Origin: Gemmatimonadota bacterium
Lineage (GTDB): Bacteria; Gemmatimonadota; Gemmatimonadetes; Palauibacterales; Palauibacteraceae
Assembly: GCA_029288095.1 (NCBI GenBank)
Contig: JARFPW010000247.1
Location: 1 to 18,196, forward strand
Direction: 5' to 3'
DNA length: 18,196 nucleotides
A program made the translations under genes and the position numbers. Below, piece after piece: positions 1-7,038 of the stretch. Numbering within the stretch: position 1 is the first letter of the stretch; each line of letters begins with the position of its first letter. The notes under the pieces are model-generated. The model searched no databases, was not told the origin of the DNA, and worked only from the letters and a program-made list of their open reading frames with translations.

Positions 1-1
1 G

Positions 2-748
2 CTGGATCCATCACGGAACGCGGCCGAGGCCGCCGTCTACATCCCCGGCGATTCCAATGCCACTCCGAGCTTCCTTGGCGTGGCCTTTCTAAGGCTCGTT
101 GCCGATTCGCTGGTCGCCGACTCGATCTCCGTCCTCCCCAACCCGGGTAGCCCGACGTGGCGGCTCGACCCGGAGCGCGAGCGGTTCGGCCCCGTGGGGA
201 GAACGACGAGTGAATCAGATCTGCGTGATCAGCTGGGCGACTCAGCCGTCGAGACCACCGATGTCTACGTGGGCGAGGGTTTCTGTGCGCCTGGATCGAG
301 GCTGTTCCCCGGCCGCCCGTACTGGCTCGATGTCGCGTGGGCGGATGATTCGCGGACGCGCCCGGCTTTCGTCCAGTTCACGGGCGACGCCGGGCCCTGG
401 GGCACCCCTCTGGGGATAGGACCCGGAACGCCGGTCGGCAGAATGGCCGAACTGCAGGGCGCCGCGATCGAGTTTTCCGGGTTCGGATGGGACTACAGCG
501 GCTCGACCGGCTGGAGCGTGGAGGGCGGAGACCTGCATATCGTGCTCCATCCGACGGATTACAACGCGATGATCGAGAAGGTGGGCAGCAACCCGTTATC
601 CGATCGACTGTTCGGGGACCGGACGGTTCGGTCCGACGACCCCCTTCTCTCCGACGTCGACATTCGGGTATACCAGGTGGCCTTACGCTACGTGTATCCC
701 GGGGAGACGTTCGAATGCTCCGAGTGGCTTCCGGGTAATCTCAATTGA
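2..748 (+). CDS. Hypothetical protein, 3' part only (start lies before the window)
   Basis: The frame is open from base 2 to the TGA at 746-748, giving 248 residues with no stop. The GTG at 80 is a possible internal start, but nothing resembling a signal peptide or ribosome binding site favours it, so the gene most likely begins to the left of the window. The visible part is acidic and rich in Gly, Pro, Asp and Trp, with no hydrophobic helix. It holds two cysteines, one in the segment GEGFCAPG and one near the C-terminus in ETFECSEW, which could form a disulfide if the protein is exported. The Trp/Tyr-rich middle (for example PYWLDVAW and GFGWDYSG) suggests a beta-sandwich-like secreted or surface protein, but that is only an impression. 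I do not recognise the family. The next gene follows 28 bases later on the same strand. Confidence 0.6.
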   Translation: MDPSRNAAEAAVYIPGDSNATPSFLGVAFLRLVADSLVADSISVLPNPGSPTWRLDPERERFGPVGRTTSESDLRDQLGDSAVETTDVYVGEGFCAPGSRLFPGRPYWLDVAWADDSRTRPAFVQFTGDAGPWGTPLGIGPGTPVGRMAELQGAAIEFSGFGWDYSGSTGWSVEGGDLHIVLHPTDYNAMIEKVGSNPLSDRLFGDRTVRSDDPLLSDVDIRVYQVALRYVYPGETFECSEWLPGNLN

Positions 749-776
749 ATGAGACGATCGAATTGAGAAACGGGAG

Positions 777-1892
777 ATGACGGGTCCCATGTATTCCACG
801 TGCTTGTTCTGCAATCGCCCGCTGGGCGAGAACGAAGCGATAGAAGAGTTTCCAGTGGGTCGGCGACTGGCCTACGACGAGGCCAAGGGTCGGCTGTGGG
901 TCGTTTGCCGCCGTTGCGAGCGCTGGAACCTCTCGCCGCTCGAGACACGCTGGGAGGCGATCGAGGCGTGCGAAAGACGTTTTCGAGATACACGCCTGCG
1001 AGTCTCCACCGACAACATCGGTCTCGCGAAGCTCCCCGAGGGGCTCGAACTCGTGCGCATCGGACAGCCCCAGAGACCTGAGTTCGCCGCCTGGAGATAC
1101 GGCGATCAGTTCGGGCGACGGCGACAGAGGGCGATCGCGTACTCGGCCGCGGGTGCGGCGGGTCTGGGACTCGTCGTCGTAGGGGGCGCCGCCGCGGGAG
1201 TGAGTGTTGGTGGCGGTTGGTACGGCTTCATCGCCCTCTACAACAACTGGAAAGAAGAGCGCACGATGGCCCGGGTACGCGACCTGGACGGCAATCCCAT
1301 TCGGATCCAGGGCAAGCATCTGCTCGAGTCCCGCATCCTTCCTACCGACGCGGCGGAAGGATGGGCCCTGGAACTCGCTCACGTTCAGGGCTGGGACAAG
1401 GGAAGCAGCAAGAAGAAGCAGATGGATCGACTCATTCTGGAGGGCGATGCCGCCGTTCGAATCGGCGGTCAGCTAATGGCCCGGGTCAATCGCCGCGGCG
1501 GTAAGAAGGACACGGTCCAGGCTGCGGTGCACCAGATCGAAGAATCCGGACATCCGGAGGCTTACCTGAGGGACGCGGCACGAGTATCTGAGCGCCTTCG
1601 CAACGAAGGTGCGATAGCCCTGGACGAGAAGCGCCGACGCCGGAAGTCGAAGGCGAAACATACTCGCAAGGGATCCTTGCAGGCGTTACCCGCTGAAATG
1701 AAACTCGCCGTGGAGATGGCGACGCAGGAACAGGCCGAGCGGGAAGCGATGGAAGGTGAGCTGGCGGTGCTCGAAGCCGCCTGGCTGGCGGCGGAAGAGG
1801 TGGCCGCGATTGCGGACAACCTGTTCGTACCTGAGTCCGCCGAAGAGTTCATCCGCAAAGAAAAGGAAGCCCTGGCGAATTCCTCCGAGTGA
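777..1892 (+). CDS. Zinc-ribbon membrane-anchored protein of unknown function
   Basis: A 371-residue protein of unknown role. Two CxxC pairs (C9/C12 in CLFC and C44/C47 in CRRC) look like a zinc ribbon at the N-terminus. Residues about 120-156 are a Gly/Ala/Val-rich hydrophobic stretch, long enough for one long or two short membrane helices. Residues 157-280 form a soluble domain I cannot name. Residues 283-298 are very basic (EKRRRRKSKAKHTRK). The tail from about 303 to 345 is rich in Ala, Glu and Met and is probably helical or coiled coil. There is no signal peptide, so the zinc ribbon and tail may both be cytoplasmic. Start choice is uncertain: ATG 777 sits directly against the GGGAG at 772-776, whereas ATG 789 (Met5) has it 12 bases upstream, so initiation at 789 is possible. 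The length and composition are typical of a real gene, and the codon use matches its neighbours. Confidence 0.75.
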   Translation: MTGPMYSTCLFCNRPLGENEAIEEFPVGRRLAYDEAKGRLWVVCRRCERWNLSPLETRWEAIEACERRFRDTRLRVSTDNIGLAKLPEGLELVRIGQPQRPEFAAWRYGDQFGRRRQRAIAYSAAGAAGLGLVVVGGAAAGVSVGGGWYGFIALYNNWKEERTMARVRDLDGNPIRIQGKHLLESRILPTDAAEGWALELAHVQGWDKGSSKKKQMDRLILEGDAAVRIGGQLMARVNRRGGKKDTVQAAVHQIEESGHPEAYLRDAARVSERLRNEGAIALDEKRRRRKSKAKHTRKGSLQALPAEMKLAVEMATQEQAEREAMEGELAVLEAAWLAAEEVAAIADNLFVPESAEEFIRKEKEALANSSE

Positions 1893-1974
1893 CCGTGAAG
1901 GTCTCGATGATCGTCGGTCGCACGTTAGTGTATAGGGGAATCGGTGCGCAGGACTGACCTTCGAGGGAGACGTC

Positions 1975-2592
1975 ATGTCTCGACGAATTGCGGCCTCGGC
2001 CGCCATGCTGATGAGCCTGTTCGCCGCGACTTCCGCAACTGCGCAGCAGCGACCATCAACGACGATCACCAGCTTCCGCGGACTGGAATGGGGCAGCGCG
2101 GTCGACACCGTGCTGGCGACCTTCGGTGACCCGGAAGAGGACACGATCCTGGACGGGCTGCGGATGCTGGCCTTCCGGGACAGCCTGGTGGGGCAACCAT
2201 CCGTCGTGTTGTTCGGGATTCTACCCGATGATGGGCTGGTAAAGGGGCAGGAGGTCGTCAATGCGCTGGAGGGCCAGGAGTGCGTCGACCAGATTCGCGG
2301 GATCCAGAGATTCGTCGACCTGCAGTACCCGCTGATTCATCCTACGGAAGAAGCCCGCAACAACACGTCCAGCGCGATTTGCGAGGCGGCGAAGCTGGGA
2401 CACGCCCATTGGCATCGCCAGTGGGCCGATACGGCCACCGGTTCCGTGATCAGCGTGCGACTCGACGCCGGTTCCACGCAGATCAGCATGACCTACGAGT
2501 CCCGGCGATTCCGTGAATGGGTGGGCGCCCCGCTGGATGTCGTATCGGATGAGGGTGATGGCACCCAGGAACAGATCGGTGAGGTACCCTAG
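1975..2592 (+). CDS. Small exported protein of unknown function
   Basis: A 205-residue protein with a clear Sec signal peptide: two arginines, a hydrophobic core (residues 6-19) and an Ala-x-Ala type cleavage site near residue 23 (SATAQ). The mature protein begins with a motif FRGLEWGSAVDTVLATFGDP (residues 34-53), a pattern I associate with small secreted proteins of diverse bacteria whose function is unknown. Two cysteines (C103, C136) may form a disulfide in the periplasm. The start is well supported by a GGGAG ribosome binding site about seven bases upstream. It lies 82 bases after the zinc-ribbon gene. A weak TATAGG-like element in that gap (near 1931) could be a promoter of its own. Transcription should end at the hairpin at 2617-2650. 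Confidence 0.75.
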   Translation: MSRRIAASAAMLMSLFAATSATAQQRPSTTITSFRGLEWGSAVDTVLATFGDPEEDTILDGLRMLAFRDSLVGQPSVVLFGILPDDGLVKGQEVVNALEGQECVDQIRGIQRFVDLQYPLIHPTEEARNNTSSAICEAAKLGHAHWHRQWADTATGSVISVRLDAGSTQISMTYESRRFREWVGAPLDVVSDEGDGTQEQIGEVP

Positions 2593-2616
2593 GTCCCCTC
2601 GAATAGCGTCAACGCA

Positions 2617-2650
2617 AACGGGCCCGCTCCCCACAGGGAACGGGCCCGTT
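2617..2650. terminator. Bidirectional hairpin terminator between convergent genes
   Basis: A perfect 10-base inverted repeat, AACGGGCCCG at 2617-2626 and CGGGCCCGTT at 2641-2650, is extended inward after one mismatch by TCCC/GGGA around a CACA loop. It lies in the short gap between the convergent exported-protein gene and the ompA-like gene, where a terminator serving both strands is expected. The T-tract is short on both sides (GTT on plus, GTTTG on minus), so efficiency is uncertain, but the stem is very stable. Confidence 0.75.
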
Positions 2651-2693
2651 GCTGTACGTCACGACCTTTACAGGCCGCGTCCCTCAACTCCGA

Positions 2694-4175
2694 CTAGTCG
2701 TCACCGCTGACTACGAACTCGACCCGGCGATTCTGCGCCTGGCCTTCCGTAGTTCCGTTGTCGGCGATCGGCTGGTCTTCACCGTAGCCTCTCGTCGTGA
2801 GCGCGTCGGCAATCGACGGCTCCACGGAGACCACGTAGTCACGCACAGACGCCGCGCGACGCTCGCTGAGGCTCTGGTTGTAGCCCGAGGAGCCGACGGA
2901 GTCCGTGTGGCCTCCCACCTCGATCGAGATTCCAGGCCGGTTGGCGATTGCGCTGCGGATGGCCGTCGCGGCCCTATCCAGTACGGCCTGCGACTCTTCC
3001 CTGATATCGGCGCTGTTGAACTCGAACTGCACGCCGCTCAGTACCAGACGACCCTCTGCGAGCGCAGCCTCGAACTCGCCACAGCCCTCGGCGTCGACTT
3101 CACGACCGGCCGGAGTACCCGGGCACCTGTCGATTCCGTCGAGCACGCCGTCGCCGTCGCTGTCCGCCGGGCAACCGGTGGAATCGACGATCGCGCCACT
3201 CGGCGTGTCGTCGCACTGGTCGATCCCGTCAAATACGCCGTCACCGTCGGCGTCCGTCGGGCAACCCGTGGCATCCACGACCGCACCAGCCGGCGTGTCG
3301 TCGCACTGGTCGATTCCGTCGAATACGCCGTCACCGTCGCCGTCAGTCGGACAGCCGTTGGCGTCCACTGCCGCGCCGGCCGGTGTGTCCGGGCAGTTGT
3401 CCATCTCGTTGACGACGCCGTCGCCATCGTCATCGAACTGGCAACCATCGCTGTCTACCGCCGCTCCGCTCGGCGTGCCGGGGCAGAGATCATCGGTGTC
3501 AGCGACGCCGTCGCCATCTTCGTCAGCCGGTCCGCCGACGAACAGGCTGAGGCCCGCGGTAAACTCGGTCGTGCTCAGACCCTCGTCCTCCAGCGGGTCC
3601 ACAACGGCCGGGTTGAAGAACGCGCGAGTGGCTTCCGGACCCGTCGGAGCGATGTAGTTCCGCCAGTCGACGCGAATCGCCAGGGCGCGCGACACAAACA
3701 TCTTGACGCCCGCGCCGTAATTCCACGCGAACCAGGACTCGCTCGCCGGGTCTCCGGCCGTGACCGGATCGACGTCCAGCTGCTGCTGTCCGCCACCGGC
3801 CATGATGAAGATCTGGAAGGCGCTCTCGGGCTGGAAATTCCACACCAGGTCGCCGCCGTAGTTCATCACGGAGACCTCGGGCGAAGAACCCTGGCCCGAA
3901 GTCAGCAGACTCGCGGCCGGGTTGTAGCCGAAGAAGCCCTCGATTCCGAGGCCGGCATTCAGGACGTAGCCCAAACGTCCGGCGAAGTAGTGGTTGTTGT
4001 CGACTTCGAACGCGACTGGATCCAAGTCGACGTACTCGTTCCCGATCCCATTGAGGACCCCGTAGGAAACGTTGACCTCCACACCGCCACGGCCCCAGTT
4101 GTCCTGGGCGGCCAGCGGCGAGGCCACAAACAATAGTGCCGCTGCTAGTGCGGCGAACGAACGCAGATGCTGCAT
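2694..4175 (-). CDS. OmpA-family outer-membrane protein with TSP3-type calcium-binding repeats
   Basis: A 493-residue outer-membrane protein linking the membrane to peptidoglycan. Residues 1-24 are a signal peptide ending in LAAQ. Residues about 25-213 form a beta-barrel-like domain rich in aromatic and Gly residues. Residues 218-367 are five 30-residue repeats of the thrombospondin type 3 form (DxDGDGVxDxxDxCxxTP), with Asp-rich calcium-binding loops and paired cysteines. Residues about 377-490 are an OmpA C-terminal domain with the signatures GGHTDSVGSSGYN and NRRVEF, which in this family bind diaminopimelate of the cell wall. The start is secure: AGGAGG (plus-strand CCTCCT at 4181-4186) lies five bases before the ATG. 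It is divergent from the Omp85-like gene and convergent with the exported-protein gene. The family is abundant and structural; the partner or special role of the repeats is not evident. A gene symbol such as ompA would overstate orthology. Confidence 0.93.
   Translation of the reverse strand: MQHLRSFAALAAALLFVASPLAAQDNWGRGGVEVNVSYGVLNGIGNEYVDLDPVAFEVDNNHYFAGRLGYVLNAGLGIEGFFGYNPAASLLTSGQGSSPEVSVMNYGGDLVWNFQPESAFQIFIMAGGGQQQLDVDPVTAGDPASESWFAWNYGAGVKMFVSRALAIRVDWRNYIAPTGPEATRAFFNPAVVDPLEDEGLSTTEFTAGLSLFVGGPADEDGDGVADTDDLCPGTPSGAAVDSDGCQFDDDGDGVVNEMDNCPDTPAGAAVDANGCPTDGDGDGVFDGIDQCDDTPAGAVVDATGCPTDADGDGVFDGIDQCDDTPSGAIVDSTGCPADSDGDGVLDGIDRCPGTPAGREVDAEGCGEFEAALAEGRLVLSGVQFEFNSADIREESQAVLDRAATAIRSAIANRPGISIEVGGHTDSVGSSGYNQSLSERRAASVRDYVVSVEPSIADALTTRGYGEDQPIADNGTTEGQAQNRRVEFVVSGDD
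3075..3524 (-). repeat. Five tandem 90-bp repeats encoding TSP3 calcium-binding units
   Basis: The DNA repeats with an exact 90-base period because each protein unit is 30 residues (calcium loops starting at residues 218, 248, 278, 308 and 338). Units 3 and 4 share the 16-residue string DGDGVFDGIDQCDDTP, and their DNA is identical over 24 bases (3201-3224 and 3291-3314), suggesting a relatively recent duplication or gene conversion. The array is in frame throughout, so unit number could vary between strains without breaking the gene. Confidence 0.85.
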
Positions 4176-4357
4176 GGTCCCCTCCTGGATAGTATCCTCG
4201 GGACGAAATAGTCTGGACGCACCCCTCCCTACAGCTGGTGCTAACCGATTGAATATAATGTCGAAACAGCAATGCGAACAACATCTGCCCGGGATGTTAC
4301 GTTAATTGCGGTCACTCCCGGTGAAAACGCCGCTCCATACCGAACCTTCGGATAGCC
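4176..4357. promoter_or_regulatory. Divergent promoter region between ompA-like and Omp85-like genes
   Basis: This 182-base gap lies between two divergent start codons and must hold promoters for both. It is clearly more AT-rich than its surroundings. On the minus strand, TTGTTC (plus coordinates 4276-4281) and TATATT (4252-4257) are 18 bases apart and could be the -35 and -10 of the ompA-like gene. On the plus strand a consensus TATAAT lies at 4254-4259, but I see no good -35 for it. A CCGGGA/TCCCGG inverted repeat (4289-4294 and 4316-4321) flanks a 21-base spacer and could be an operator or chance. Specific elements are inferred from motif matching only. Confidence 0.4.
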
Positions 4358-5779
4358 ATGGCACCTGTCAGTATCGGTAGATCCGGAGTCCTTCTGGCCT
4401 GCGCGTTGTGCGTCCCACAGGGGCTCAAGGCGCAAGTGGCTGACCCCGACACGCGTATCGAGGAAATCTTCATCGACACGGACAACGTGTTCGGCGATGA
4501 CGAAGCGGCGGATAACTGGATCTACCGCACTGCGAATTCTATCCGGGTACGAACTCGCTCTCGAGTGGTATCAAGGGAGCTGTTGTTTTCCGTCGGCCAG
4601 ACGGCAGACTCAGCCCTGCTCGCAGAAACCGAACGCAACCTCCGACAGCTGGGCCTGTTTCGCTCCGTGCAGGTGGATACGACGCGAGTGGCCGGACGCC
4701 TGGTCGCGCGAATCCTCACCAAGGATGCCTGGAGCACGCAGCCGATCGTCAGTGGCCGCTTCGCGAGCGACGGCACGCTCACGGGAAGGCTCGGGCTCAC
4801 CGAGAAGAACTTCCTGGGTACCGGCAACCTCGTCACTGGTGCCTACCGGAAAGAGGTGGACCGCAGCGGAGCGCAGCTCGCTTTGCGCTGGCGTCGGTTG
4901 TTGTCGACACAACTCAACGTTTCCGGGGATGCCCTTCTCCTCTCCGATGGCGCCTCCGGCGCGTGGCTGATCGGGGATCCGTGGCGCTCGCAGGCTGATC
5001 GCACACTCGTGCTGATCGGAGGCCGCGCCGCTGATCGCCGGCGGCTCCGATACCGATCCACTTCGCCGACCAGCCGAGACACGGTCGAATTCCAGCAGCA
5101 TCTATACCGACAGGACCTCAGCGTCGGCCGTGCCCTCGTCGCCACGACACGCCGGACGGTTCGGGTCGGCCTCAACGCCACTTACCGTAACGAACGCATC
5201 CTGTCCGCCGCGGATTCACTGCTCCCGGTGCCGGATTCCGTGTTCTGGGACCTAGGGCTGTTCGCCAGGTATGATCAACCGAAGTACCGGGTGGTCAACT
5301 ACCTCGACGGACTCAACCAGCAGGACATCGACCTGTCCACCAGGATTGCTCTCCAGGTTCGACTGGCGGCTGCTGGTCTCGGCTACGCCCGGACGGGGAT
5401 CGGTCCGGCCGTTCAACTGCGCGGTGGTGTCGCGGCCGGGCCGGTGATGGTGCGGGGAGAGATCCTGGCGAACGGGTTGTTCAATTCGGCCGGCCTCGAC
5501 TCCGGAAGGGTGGTGGCCTCCGTGGCGGGAGCGCTGGTGCCTGGCAATCAACATGCGACCCTTCTCAGCCTGCGGGCCGGGATTCTCGAACGACCGGCGC
5601 CGGGCAGCGAGTTCGACCTTGGATTCTCGGTCGGACTGCGTGGGTTCGAGCCTCATTCGTACGTCGGGACCCGGGCCGTGTGGGGCACGCTGGAACACCG
5701 ATGGTATGCGTTTCCCAGAGTGCTCGACCAGTTCGGTCTTGGACTCGCGGGCTATCTCGACTTCGGAGGCGCCTGGTAA
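4358..5779 (+). CDS. Omp85/BamA-like outer-membrane protein, cut short by an in-frame TAA
   Basis: A 473-residue open frame for an Omp85-superfamily protein, the family that inserts or translocates outer-membrane proteins or lipids. Residues 1-25 are a signal peptide (ending GLKAQ). Residues about 31-123 are a POTRA domain, with the typical segment LAETERNLRQLGLFRSVQVD. From about 128 the sequence is a beta-barrel, opening with the family-like EKNFLGTGNLVTGAYRK and continuing as alternating strands. The frame ends at TAA 5777-5779 after FGGAW, but the same frame continues open for 56 more codons to TGA 5948-5950 and ends in Phe (see next entry). The annotated protein therefore lacks its last strands. 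Only one POTRA domain is present, unlike true BamA with five, so a TamA-like or lineage-specific role is more likely. ATG 4358 is the start: a TGA lies in frame at 4322 and no alternative lies between. No strong ribosome binding site is visible. Confidence 0.8.
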   Translation: MAPVSIGRSGVLLACALCVPQGLKAQVADPDTRIEEIFIDTDNVFGDDEAADNWIYRTANSIRVRTRSRVVSRELLFSVGQTADSALLAETERNLRQLGLFRSVQVDTTRVAGRLVARILTKDAWSTQPIVSGRFASDGTLTGRLGLTEKNFLGTGNLVTGAYRKEVDRSGAQLALRWRRLLSTQLNVSGDALLLSDGASGAWLIGDPWRSQADRTLVLIGGRAADRRRLRYRSTSPTSRDTVEFQQHLYRQDLSVGRALVATTRRTVRVGLNATYRNERILSAADSLLPVPDSVFWDLGLFARYDQPKYRVVNYLDGLNQQDIDLSTRIALQVRLAAAGLGYARTGIGPAVQLRGGVAAGPVMVRGEILANGLFNSAGLDSGRVVASVAGALVPGNQHATLLSLRAGILERPAPGSEFDLGFSVGLRGFEPHSYVGTRAVWGTLEHRWYAFPRVLDQFGLGLAGYLDFGGAW

Positions 5780-5950
5780 GCCGAACAGAATCCGCGATGG
5801 GGGGAAGAACTCTGTGTCGGACTGCGTACGAGTTACAGGCTTGGCTCCTCTGCGAAATCCAGCCGAATCGATCTTGGGTATCTGATCGCACCGGGGCTCG
5901 AGGGGAGTCGGTTCGTTCTGAGCCTGAGTAGCGGCGTGAAGTTCTTCTGA
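5780..5950 (+). pseudogene. Stranded C-terminal part of the Omp85-like barrel, after the in-frame stop
   Basis: Reading straight on in the frame of the preceding gene, codons 5780-5947 give 56 residues with no stop, then TGA at 5948-5950. The peptide starts AEQNPRWGEELCVGLRTSY, includes SSRIDLGYLIAPGLEGSRF and ends LSLSSGVKFF. This has the alternating pattern of the last barrel strands and the terminal aromatic residue that the BAM machinery recognises in outer-membrane proteins. It has no start codon or ribosome binding site of its own. A Tyr codon (TAC or TAT) in place of TAA would give a continuous protein of 530 residues with WYAEQ at the junction. It may be a nonsense mutation, an assembly or sequencing error, or a readthrough site; the sequence alone cannot say. 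Confidence 0.7.
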
Positions 5951-5983
5951 CGCGACGGGCACGGAAGCTCCAACTTGAAAACG

Positions 5984-6002
5984 ACCTGCCGCGACGGCAG
6001 GT
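5984..6002 (+). promoter_or_regulatory. Hairpin just before hemB, possible terminator or leader structure
   Basis: ACCTGCCG (5984-5991) and CGGCAGGT (5995-6002) form a perfect eight-base stem with a CGA loop, ten bases before the hemB ATG at 6012. No T-tract follows, so it is not a standard intrinsic terminator of the Omp85-like gene. The right arm contains the only purine-rich stretch (GGCAGG) that could serve as the hemB ribosome binding site, so folding could mask it. Its role is inferred from position only. Confidence 0.35.
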
Positions 6003-6011
6003 TCGGGCGTC

Positions 6012-7028
6012 ATGAATCCCGATACGTCTGATATGCCCGTTCGCCCCCGTCGCCTGCGGCGAACGGAAGGCCTGCGAGCGCTCGTCCGTGAGACGCGCCT
6101 AACGTGTGACGATCTGATCTGTCCCCTGTTTGTCTCGGAAGCTCTCGACACGCCGGTCCCCGTCGAGTCCATGCCGGGCGTGCGACAGTGGCCGGTGGCT
6201 GGCCTGGTGCAGCATGCTGGCGAGCTGTACGAGCAGGGCATCAGGGCCGTATTGCTGTTCGGGGTCCCGGCGTCGAAGGACGCGCGCGGAAGCGGCGCCG
6301 ATGCGCCAGATGGCGTGGTTCAGCAGGCCACTCGAGCCATACGACAGCGCTCACCGGACCTCGTCGTAATCGCGGATGTCTGCCTGTGCGAGTACACAGA
6401 CCACGGCCATTGTGGGCTGGTCGGCGAGCCGGGAGCGGACGGCGAGCGGGAGATTCTCAACGACCAGACCCTGCCCCGCCTGGTCTCGACGGCCGTCTCG
6501 CAGGCCGAGGCCGGTGCCCACATGGTGGCCCCGTCCGGTATGATCGACGGCGCCGTTGGAGCAATTCGCCAGGGACTCGACGCGGCCGGACACGAAGCTG
6601 TCGGCATCCTCGCCTACTCCACCAAGTACGCGAGTTCCTTTTATGGTCCGTTTCGAGACGCGGCCGAGGGAGCGCCCAGGTTTGGCGACCGCAGATCCCA
6701 TCAGATGGATCCTGCCAATGCGAGGGAAGCGCTGCGGGAGAGCGAGCTGGACGCGCTGGAGGGAGCCGACATGTTGATGGTGAAGCCTGCGCTCGCTTAC
6801 TTGGACGTCCTTCGCCAGACGCGGGAGCAGGTGCCGGAACTGCCTCTCGTGGCCTACAATGTGAGCGGCGAATACGCGATGGTGAAAGCGGCTGCCGATC
6901 GTGGATGGATCGACGAACGCAAGATCGTCGAGGAAATCCTCGTAGGGATGAAGCGGGCAGGCGCCGACCTGATCATCACATACCATGCGCCGGACGTGGC
7001 GCGGTGGTTGGCAGAAACCAGGGAGTGA
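6012..7028 (+). CDS. hemB: Delta-aminolevulinic acid dehydratase (porphobilinogen synthase)
   Basis: Condenses two aminolevulinate molecules to porphobilinogen in the cytoplasm, the first common step of tetrapyrrole synthesis. At 338 residues it has the usual family length. The two active-site lysines are K205 (in AYSTKYASSFYGPFRDA) and K258 (in MLMVKPALAYLD), the latter forming the Schiff base. The metal loop DVCLCEYTDHGHCG carries C124, C126 and C134, so this is the zinc-dependent, cysteine-rich type rather than the Asp-rich magnesium type. ATG 6012 gives a normal N-terminus (Met8 at 6033 is an alternative). It opens the heme operon; hemQ begins about ten bases after its stop. Identification is certain from the motifs. 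Confidence 0.97.
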   Translation: MNPDTSDMPVRPRRLRRTEGLRALVRETRLTCDDLICPLFVSEALDTPVPVESMPGVRQWPVAGLVQHAGELYEQGIRAVLLFGVPASKDARGSGADAPDGVVQQATRAIRQRSPDLVVIADVCLCEYTDHGHCGLVGEPGADGEREILNDQTLPRLVSTAVSQAEAGAHMVAPSGMIDGAVGAIRQGLDAAGHEAVGILAYSTKYASSFYGPFRDAAEGAPRFGDRRSHQMDPANAREALRESELDALEGADMLMVKPALAYLDVLRQTREQVPELPLVAYNVSGEYAMVKAAADRGWIDERKIVEEILVGMKRAGADLIITYHAPDVARWLAETRE

Positions 7029-7038
7029 GTCCGACCTG

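Noticed and set aside
3075..3524. CRISPR-like periodic repeat
   Set aside because: The 90-base period is coding, each unit is a TSP3 protein repeat, and there are no short identical direct repeats separated by unique spacers.
2649..4136. 495-codon open frame on the plus strand, antisense to the OmpA-like gene
   Set aside because: It mirrors the opposite gene almost end to end. Its translation is a low-complexity Arg/Val/Asp product of the repeat and high-GC codons, with no signal, domain or binding site. The minus-strand frame has clear OmpA and TSP3 motifs.
5252..6241. 329-codon open frame on the minus strand across the Omp85-like end and hemB start
   Set aside because: It is Arg/Ser/Pro-rich, crosses two well-supported plus-strand genes and has no recognisable domain; typical of high-GC shadow frames.
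6985..7038. Upstream ATG start for hemQ
   Set aside because: The 18 added residues lie inside the end of hemB, are basic and unlike HemQ N-termini; ATG 7039 fits better.
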